From positions 62,001 through 126,000 of the forward strand of contig CAMCGB010000005.1 in NCBI GenBank assembly GCA_945874355.1: a DNA stretch of 64,000 nt, read 5' to 3'. Position 1 is the stretch's first letter; each line of letters opens with the position of its first letter. Below the pieces are notes generated by a model, which was not told the origin of the DNA, searched no databases, and worked only from the letters and a program-made list of their open reading frames with translations. This document shows positions 58,594 through 64,000 of the stretch, piece after piece. This DNA is from an uncultured Bacteroides sp. (GTDB lineage Bacteria; Bacteroidota; Bacteroidia; Bacteroidales; UBA932). The position numbers and the translations under genes were made by a program.

Positions 58594-60381
58594 ATGTCAA
58601 TAGATAAAGACAACGTCCACGTTCAGAGGATAGAGGCTCTCAGAGCTATGATGCGCTCGAAAGACTGGGATGCGGTAGTCCTTTTGGCAGGAGATCCCCA
58701 CTCGAGCGAATACCCCTCGGAACGCTACCGTCAGTGCGAATACTTGACCGGATTCACAGGAGAAGCCGCCGATCTGGTGATAACGCTGGACCACGCGGGG
58801 CTCTGGACGGACAGCCGTTACTTCATCCAGGCAGCCGGGCAGCTCGAAGGTACGGGGGTAGTTCTGCACAAGACCAGGGTCAGCGACGAAGTGAGCATAG
58901 GAGAATGGCTCGCCTCCGAATTCTCGCCCGAAGAAGCGGTGATAGTGGTGGACGGGCAGTGCACCAGCGTCAGTGCGCTGCGCTCTTTGGGATTTGAAGC
59001 GGTAAGCGTCCCGGACCTTCTGGACATAATATGGGAGGACAGGCCCGCTATCCCCCAGAGTCCCATATATATGATAGAATCGGGCGCGGGAAGACAGCAG
59101 AAAATCGAAAGGGTCAGACAGGCCGCCGCTGCCAGGGATTGCAGTTCGATACTTCTCTCAAGCCTTGACGAGATAGCCTGGTGCCTTGACTGCAGGGCCT
59201 CGGATATAGAATACAATCCGTTGATTATAAGCTATCTGCTCATCACCGAAGACAGCGTCGAGTGGTTCGTCCTGAAGACTGACGACTGTCCCTACGAGCA
59301 GACTCTCGCCACAGCCAGCATACTCGAGGGAGAAGGCATTGCGATACGCCCTTATCAGGACATACTCTACCTCGCTTCCACGCTCCAGGGCCGGATGTGG
59401 ATAGACCCTTCGAGCCTTAATCTGGAGCTCTACTCTTCGCTGCTCTCCAACACTGAAGTGAGCCTTTACGAGCAGAAGAGCCCCGTCGCCCTTATGAAGG
59501 CTGTAAAGGATGAGTTTGAAATCCAGAGTCTAAGGAAGGCAATGATAAAAGACGGAGTGGCGATGGAGAACTTTCTTTACTGGCTGGAAAAGAGCCTTGA
59601 AGCCGGCAGGGAGATTGACGAGACGGAAGCTGCGGCAAAACTGCGGGAACTACGGGAGCTGAATCCGGAGTTCCGCAGCGAGAGTTTCAAGACCATATCA
59701 GCATACGGGAAAGGAGGCGCACAGCCCCACTATGTCACTCCCGACTACAATGCTCCCCTGCTGCAGACTTCCGGGCTGTATTTGTGCGACTCTGGAGGCC
59801 AATATACCCTTGGCACGACTGACATCACCCGCACAGTCCCCTTAGGCAAATGCTCCCAACTGGAGATTGAAGATTATACCCTGGTGCTGAAAGCCCACAT
59901 TGACCTTGCAATGGCCGTTTTCCCGGAAGGCACTCCCGGCTGCAGGATTGACGCCCTGGCAAGAGAGGCCCTGTGGCGCAGCAAGCGCAATTTCGGCCAC
60001 GGTACAGGCCACGGAGTAGGCTTTATGCTGGGCGTTCACGAAGGTCCGCAGGACATACGGCAGAACCTCAACCCGGTACCCCTGATGAGCGGAATGGTGC
60101 TTTCCGACGAGCCCGGAATCTATAGGGAGGGCCTTCACGGAGTGCGCCACGAAAACCTGCTGCTGGTCCGTGACGCGGGAGAGAACGAATTTGGGCATTG
60201 GCTTGAGTTTGAGACTCTTACACTATGCCATTTCGACACTTCGGCGCTCGACACAAGTCTGCTCACTTCAGAGCAGCTGGGCTGGCTGAACGAGTATAAC
60301 CGCAAGGTTTACAGCTCTCTGTCGCCCTATCTCTCCTCTTCTGTCGCAGCCTGGCTCGAGGAGAAGACAGAGGCGGTCTGA
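58594..60381 (+). CDS. pepP: Xaa-Pro aminopeptidase family (M24B)
   Basis: LYLCDSGGQYTLGTTDITRTV, HGTGHGVGFMLGVHEGPQ, GMVLSDEPGIYREG. Confidence 0.92.
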   Translation: MSIDKDNVHVQRIEALRAMMRSKDWDAVVLLAGDPHSSEYPSERYRQCEYLTGFTGEAADLVITLDHAGLWTDSRYFIQAAGQLEGTGVVLHKTRVSDEVSIGEWLASEFSPEEAVIVVDGQCTSVSALRSLGFEAVSVPDLLDIIWEDRPAIPQSPIYMIESGAGRQQKIERVRQAAAARDCSSILLSSLDEIAWCLDCRASDIEYNPLIISYLLITEDSVEWFVLKTDDCPYEQTLATASILEGEGIAIRPYQDILYLASTLQGRMWIDPSSLNLELYSSLLSNTEVSLYEQKSPVALMKAVKDEFEIQSLRKAMIKDGVAMENFLYWLEKSLEAGREIDETEAAAKLRELRELNPEFRSESFKTISAYGKGGAQPHYVTPDYNAPLLQTSGLYLCDSGGQYTLGTTDITRTVPLGKCSQLEIEDYTLVLKAHIDLAMAVFPEGTPGCRIDALAREALWRSKRNFGHGTGHGVGFMLGVHEGPQDIRQNLNPVPLMSGMVLSDEPGIYREGLHGVRHENLLLVRDAGENEFGHWLEFETLTLCHFDTSALDTSLLTSEQLGWLNEYNRKVYSSLSPYLSSSVAAWLEEKTEAV

Positions 60382-60397
60382 CGAGAAGTTGATGAAT

Positions 60398-60460
60398 AGA
60401 TTTCTCCACTCGCTTCGCTCGGTCGAAATGACAAAAAGAAGCACTCGGTCGAAATGACAG
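60398..60460 (+). repeat. Repeat family B copy
   Basis: AGATTTCTCCACTCGCTTCGCTCGGTCGAAATGACA followed by second partial CTCGGTCGAAATGACAGG. Confidence 0.8.
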
Positions 60461-60473
60461 GAAGTGACGCTGC

Positions 60474-60515
60474 GAGCTAAAGCGGTCCCTGAGGAACGGG
60501 ACTTTGCAAGCGCAC
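60474..60515. repeat. Repeat family C, copy 2
   Basis: GCGAGCTAAAGCGGTCCCTGAGGAACGGGACTTTGCAAGCGCA shared with 54142-54218. Confidence 0.6.
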
Positions 60516-60563
60516 CCTTGCACAAATTGCTCCTCCTTTCATCAGAAAGGCTGGCCGGGCCGG

Positions 60564-60583
60564 GACTTTGCTTCAGCAAAGTC
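60564..60583. terminator. Perfect 8-bp stem/TTCA tetraloop hairpin in pepP/hemW convergent region
   Basis: GACTTTGC-TTCA-GCAAAGTC. Confidence 0.45.
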
Positions 60584-60625
60584 GGAAAGGCGCAAAGGCC
60601 AAGGGGTTCGGGGATATGCCCCGTA

Positions 60626-61714
60626 TTATATGAGGGAGGAGATGATGGAGTCGGAGACGAAGAACCGGCTCTCCGGGATGCGCACCCGCGAAGAACCCAC
60701 TCTCTCAAGCAAGCCTTCCGACAGGGCCTTACAGGCAAGACTGCTGTCCAGCAGGTCCTGCTCAACGCCCTCGCAGGTACGCAGCGCAAGCATAATCAGC
60801 TCCTCGCGTATCTGAGCGGGGCTCAGAGTCTCAGCTTCGCTGGTCCAAAGCCCGTCCGAAGGGCTCATCTCCGAATTCCAGCTTCGGCAGTTGCCTATAA
60901 GGGAATGGGCTCCCGGACCCAGCCCGACATAAGGCAGCCGGCTCCAGTAGGCACTGTTGTGCTGCGAGCGCTTTGAATCAAGAGCCCAGGACGAGATTTC
61001 GTAATGCTCATATCCAGCCTCGGCAAGGCAGGTGCATATCTGATTGTACTGCTCGGCGCAAAGTTCATCGGGGCACTCCCTGTACTGGCCCTTCTCACAC
61101 ATGCGGGCAAGAATACTGCCCTCTTCGATGCTGAGCTGGTAAGCCGAAATATGCTCCGGCCTCAGTTCCACAATCGTCCGAAGAGTGGAAGCAAGTATTT
61201 GGGAATCAATATCGAATCCCCCGAAAATCAGATCCAGGCTGATATTGTCAAAGCCCGCTGAACGAAGAAGAGAGAAGGCCTTCAGGGCGAGCGCAGAATC
61301 GTGGCGCCGGTTCATCTTCTTGAGCACCCCGTCGTCGAAAGACTGCACACCCATACTTATGCGGTTGACCCCCAGAGCCTTCAGGGAGCGCAGATATGCC
61401 TGCGGACTGTGCACTATGTCGTCAGGGTTTACTTCCAGGGTAAACTCTCTGTAGTCCGAAGACGGAAGCGCTCTAACTATACGCTCCAGAATAGATGGAG
61501 GCAGCACCGACGGGGTGCCGCCTCCTATATATAAGGTGTTGAGTTCCAGAGTGGAAAGTATCTGGGAGCGCCTGGAAGCTATTTCATTTTCCAGAGCGCT
61601 GACATAAGCTTCGAGCTTTGAGGGAGTCTGACTACGGCCGCGGCACAGTATCACCGAGTAGAAATCGCAGTAGGTGCAGAAACTGCGGCAAAACGGGACG
61701 TGGACGTATATCAT
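60626..61714 (-). CDS. hemW: HemW-like radical SAM protein (heme chaperone)
   Basis: YVHVPFCRSFCTYCDFYS, LYIGGGTPSVLP, VNRISMGVQSFDDGVLKKMNRRH. Confidence 0.92.
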   Translation of the reverse strand: MIYVHVPFCRSFCTYCDFYSVILCRGRSQTPSKLEAYVSALENEIASRRSQILSTLELNTLYIGGGTPSVLPPSILERIVRALPSSDYREFTLEVNPDDIVHSPQAYLRSLKALGVNRISMGVQSFDDGVLKKMNRRHDSALALKAFSLLRSAGFDNISLDLIFGGFDIDSQILASTLRTIVELRPEHISAYQLSIEEGSILARMCEKGQYRECPDELCAEQYNQICTCLAEAGYEHYEISSWALDSKRSQHNSAYWSRLPYVGLGPGAHSLIGNCRSWNSEMSPSDGLWTSEAETLSPAQIREELIMLALRTCEGVEQDLLDSSLACKALSEGLLERVGSSRVRIPESRFFVSDSIISSLI

Positions 61715-61728
61715 CTTCCCGTCTCAGG

Positions 61729-62646
61729 CTAACGGAGCAGCAGCTCGGCTGAACCCAGAAGCGAAGTGCTGGTATATGCCTGGACAGTGTATATACCCTT
61801 GACGAAGGCAGGGATATTGTTCACATATATACCCAGGTCAACTTCGGTGCCCTGATAATCGACTTCACGGGAAGCGGTAGCCTCCAGAGTTTCGTCTCCG
61901 AGAGTGAAAGTGGTACCCTTGCCGTCGCTGAGCAGGTTGCCGTCAGGATCGAATACCCTCACGAACACCTCCACGGGACCTCTCTGGGCCAGTTCGTTTT
62001 CAACCAGGGACAGGTTCACCAGAAGCCTTGTGACCCTGTTGCTGCGGTCGGTAGTCTTGTCGGCCGATGTGTGGGCCTCCATCCTGATGCCGCGGGCCTT
62101 TATGACAGAACCCACCGTAACTCTACCCGAGAGCTCTTCAACCTGCTGTGCGAGCTCTTCGTTCTGCCTTTTGGCCGATGCGGCTTCCCTGCGGGCCGAT
62201 GCGGCTTCGGCAGTGAGCTTGTGGTTGAGGGTGTTCAGCGAATCGATCTGGGATATGTAGCCTCTCATTATCGAACGCAGAGTGCCGAGCTCCTTTTCGT
62301 AGCTGCGGATCTTGGCCCGGTTGGTGGCCTCGGTCTTTTTGACCTTCTCCACCAGCTGGGCTATCTCTTCGCGGGAGGAGTCCAGCTGGGAGTTGATTGT
62401 ATCGTACTCCGAAGACAGTCCTTCGTAGTCGGCCTGAAGGGCAAGAATCTGCTCCGTAAGGTCCTGCTTCTCACTGTTCAGCTCGCCCACTAGCTTGTTC
62501 TTGGTGGAGGTGACATATATGAGAGCGGCCACAAGCAGCACGGCTACCGCAATCAGGGCATACATCACGGTCTTCAGACCGGAGTTTTCCTTTTTTTCTC
62601 TTTCTTTCCTTTCGAGTCTCTCGAGGGGATCTTCTCTTTCTTCCAT
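61729..62646 (-). CDS. Membrane-anchored coiled-coil protein of unknown function
   Basis: TM near residue 30, long coiled coil, beta-rich C-terminal domain. Confidence 0.75.
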   Translation of the reverse strand: MEEREDPLERLERKEREKKENSGLKTVMYALIAVAVLLVAALIYVTSTKNKLVGELNSEKQDLTEQILALQADYEGLSSEYDTINSQLDSSREEIAQLVEKVKKTEATNRAKIRSYEKELGTLRSIMRGYISQIDSLNTLNHKLTAEAASARREAASAKRQNEELAQQVEELSGRVTVGSVIKARGIRMEAHTSADKTTDRSNRVTRLLVNLSLVENELAQRGPVEVFVRVFDPDGNLLSDGKGTTFTLGDETLEATASREVDYQGTEVDLGIYVNNIPAFVKGIYTVQAYTSTSLLGSAELLLR

Positions 62647-62761
62647 AATAGTTCGTTTTATTCTTCAAACCTTAGTTCCGCAAACGCGGAACATCTTTTA
62701 GTCAAACTATGCAAAAGTAGCAAATAATATGCTAAATTCGCACAGTTAAACGATAATCAAT

Positions 62762-63229
62762 ATGAAGTACGTACTTAGAGCCCTGAAATATTTCCTGAGC
62801 ATGACAGTTCTGCTTGCCGTAGTGCTTGCCCTTCTCGCCGCCTTCCACCTGGTGGAGGCGGACATCGACAAAATGTTCGTGAGCGGGATGAAGTCCGTCT
62901 GGCAGATAGCCCTGGTTCTGGCTGTGATTTCAGCCATCTACCCGAAGTTCGGATACGGCACGCGCAAGGCCCACATCAATGCCGACGAGCAGGGCATAAG
63001 GGCGGCAGTAATCAGAGTCCTGTCCAATCACGGCTATGTCACGGAGAAGGACGAGGGGAAGAGTATGACTTTCCGCAAGGCTTCAGCCCTCTCGAAGGCT
63101 GCAAAGATATGGGAGGACCGCATCAGCGTCGAGATAGTGGCAGCAGGAGCGGAAATAGAAGGCCTGACCAAAGATGTGGTAAGGCTGGTGAGCGCCCTGG
63201 AAGCTATTCCGACTCAAGAAGATGAGTAG
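62762..63229 (+). CDS. Conserved small membrane protein of unknown function
   Basis: 155 aa; two hydrophobic segments. Confidence 0.65.
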   Translation: MKYVLRALKYFLSMTVLLAVVLALLAAFHLVEADIDKMFVSGMKSVWQIALVLAVISAIYPKFGYGTRKAHINADEQGIRAAVIRVLSNHGYVTEKDEGKSMTFRKASALSKAAKIWEDRISVEIVAAGAEIEGLTKDVVRLVSALEAIPTQEDE

Positions 63230-63785
63230 CCGCAGCTGACAGGGCCTCATAGAACTCGTCACCATAAGTTCTGCGCAGTACCCCTTCCAGGAACTGATAG
63301 GCTCTGACGCCCTCGCGGCGGCCTTTGTCGAAGGCGCAGCGGCAGATTTCCCATTTATGAAGATTAAGGGCCTGGCCTCCTCCAGTCAGGGGAGTCACCC
63401 TTATAGGATAGAGCGAACAGCTGACAGGCTTACGGCAGCTGGCCATTTCTATTGCGCAAAGGCATTCTCCCCCGGGACCGAAATGGCAGTAGGCACATTC
63501 GGCACCGTTTACCAGAGGGGTCACCAGGTCGCCGTCCCTATCCACCTCGAAAAAGCCGGCATCCTGGGCGGCCTGCCTGCCCTGGGGTCTCATATATTGC
63601 TCATATCTGGGATAATCCCTTTCCAGCGAATCTATTTCCTCCTCATTGAGAGGAGCTCCGCTGTCGCCTATGATGCAACACGCTCCGCGGCAGGATTCAT
63701 AGTCACAGGCAAAGTACTCAGTGACCACATCCTCGGAGACAAGAATGTCCCCAATCTGTATAATAGCTCCGAATTTCCGTTTCAT
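63204..63785 (-). CDS. DUF3109 family Cys-rich protein
   Basis: FACDYESCRGACCIIGDSGAPLNEEEI, CAYCHFGPGGECLCAIE, PVSCSLYPIRV. Confidence 0.85.
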   Translation of the reverse strand: MKRKFGAIIQIGDILVSEDVVTEYFACDYESCRGACCIIGDSGAPLNEEEIDSLERDYPRYEQYMRPQGRQAAQDAGFFEVDRDGDLVTPLVNGAECAYCHFGPGGECLCAIEMASCRKPVSCSLYPIRVTPLTGGGQALNLHKWEICRCAFDKGRREGVRAYQFLEGVLRRTYGDEFYEALSAAATHLLESE

Positions 63786-64000
63786 TACAGGATTACGTAC
63801 TCAACCTTTGCCCCGCGGCACAGCGCGCCGAGCATTTCCTTTACTTTCTTCTCATCCACTGCATTGATGGCCTGCTTGTAGCCGGTATAAAGGTCCTTGC
63901 CGTCACTGTAGCGCATCAGCATTATGTCAATCAAGGTCTCCGGATTCTTAGCGGCGCTCTCGAACTCGTTGATAACCAGCGCTTTATATGCTTTCAAATC
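63785..64000 (-). CDS. Insulinase-like (M16) peptidase, C-terminal fragment at window edge
   Basis: NEFESAAKNPETLIDIMLMRYSDGKDLYTGYKQAINAVDEKKVKEMLGALCRGAKVEYVIL; the ORF-track start is a TTG, so the frame probably extends past the window. Confidence 0.5.
   Translation of the reverse strand, partial: DLKAYKALVINEFESAAKNPETLIDIMLMRYSDGKDLYTGYKQAINAVDEKKVKEMLGALCRGAKVEYVIL

Noticed and set aside
60263-60523. 86-aa ORF in the pepP/hemW gap
   Set aside because: Translation of family B repeats (FCHFDRAKRVEKSI); not a protein gene

Overview
64 kb chromosomal window that looks like a Bacteroidota/Bacteroidales genome, judged from TTTG-N19-TAnnTTTG promoters, fimbrillin-like and DUF family content, and gene order. 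About 45 protein genes, 5 tRNAs. The core is conserved: tRNA(Thr,Tyr,Gly,Thr)-tuf-tRNA(Trp)-secE-nusG-rplKAJL-rpoBC, rplM-rpsI-rpsB-tsf, pyrH-frr, lysS, dxs, recJ, ssb, cysS, metF-metH, asnA, lpxK, dus, hemW. Accessory content includes three GH2 glycosidases, two MFSD1-like MFS transporters in tandem, a fimbrillin-like lipoprotein with a 40-aa ORF missing from the supplied ORF track, a TPR-TM-AraC regulator, and a CsgG/DUF4810/DUF799-like lipoprotein operon. Most notable observations: (1) an HD phosphohydrolase-shikimate kinase fusion convergent with aroE; (2) the CsgG-like gene has an in-frame TAA followed by 33 conserved-looking codons ending 2 bp before the next lipoprotein gene; (3) two intergenic regions carry a ~175-bp structured repeat whose 11-bp terminal inverted repeats covary between copies, near other repeat families; (4) a RhuM-like gene remnant abuts a 12-bp tandem repeat and one of these elements; (5) an MFS-like/PlsC-like fusion lacking the HX4D Asp; (6) an isolated sdhC/frdC-like gene; (7) MetH with a shortened activation domain and a Cys cluster. 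No CRISPR array, intact prophage or complete transposon was seen. All family calls are from reading the sequence; no database search was run.
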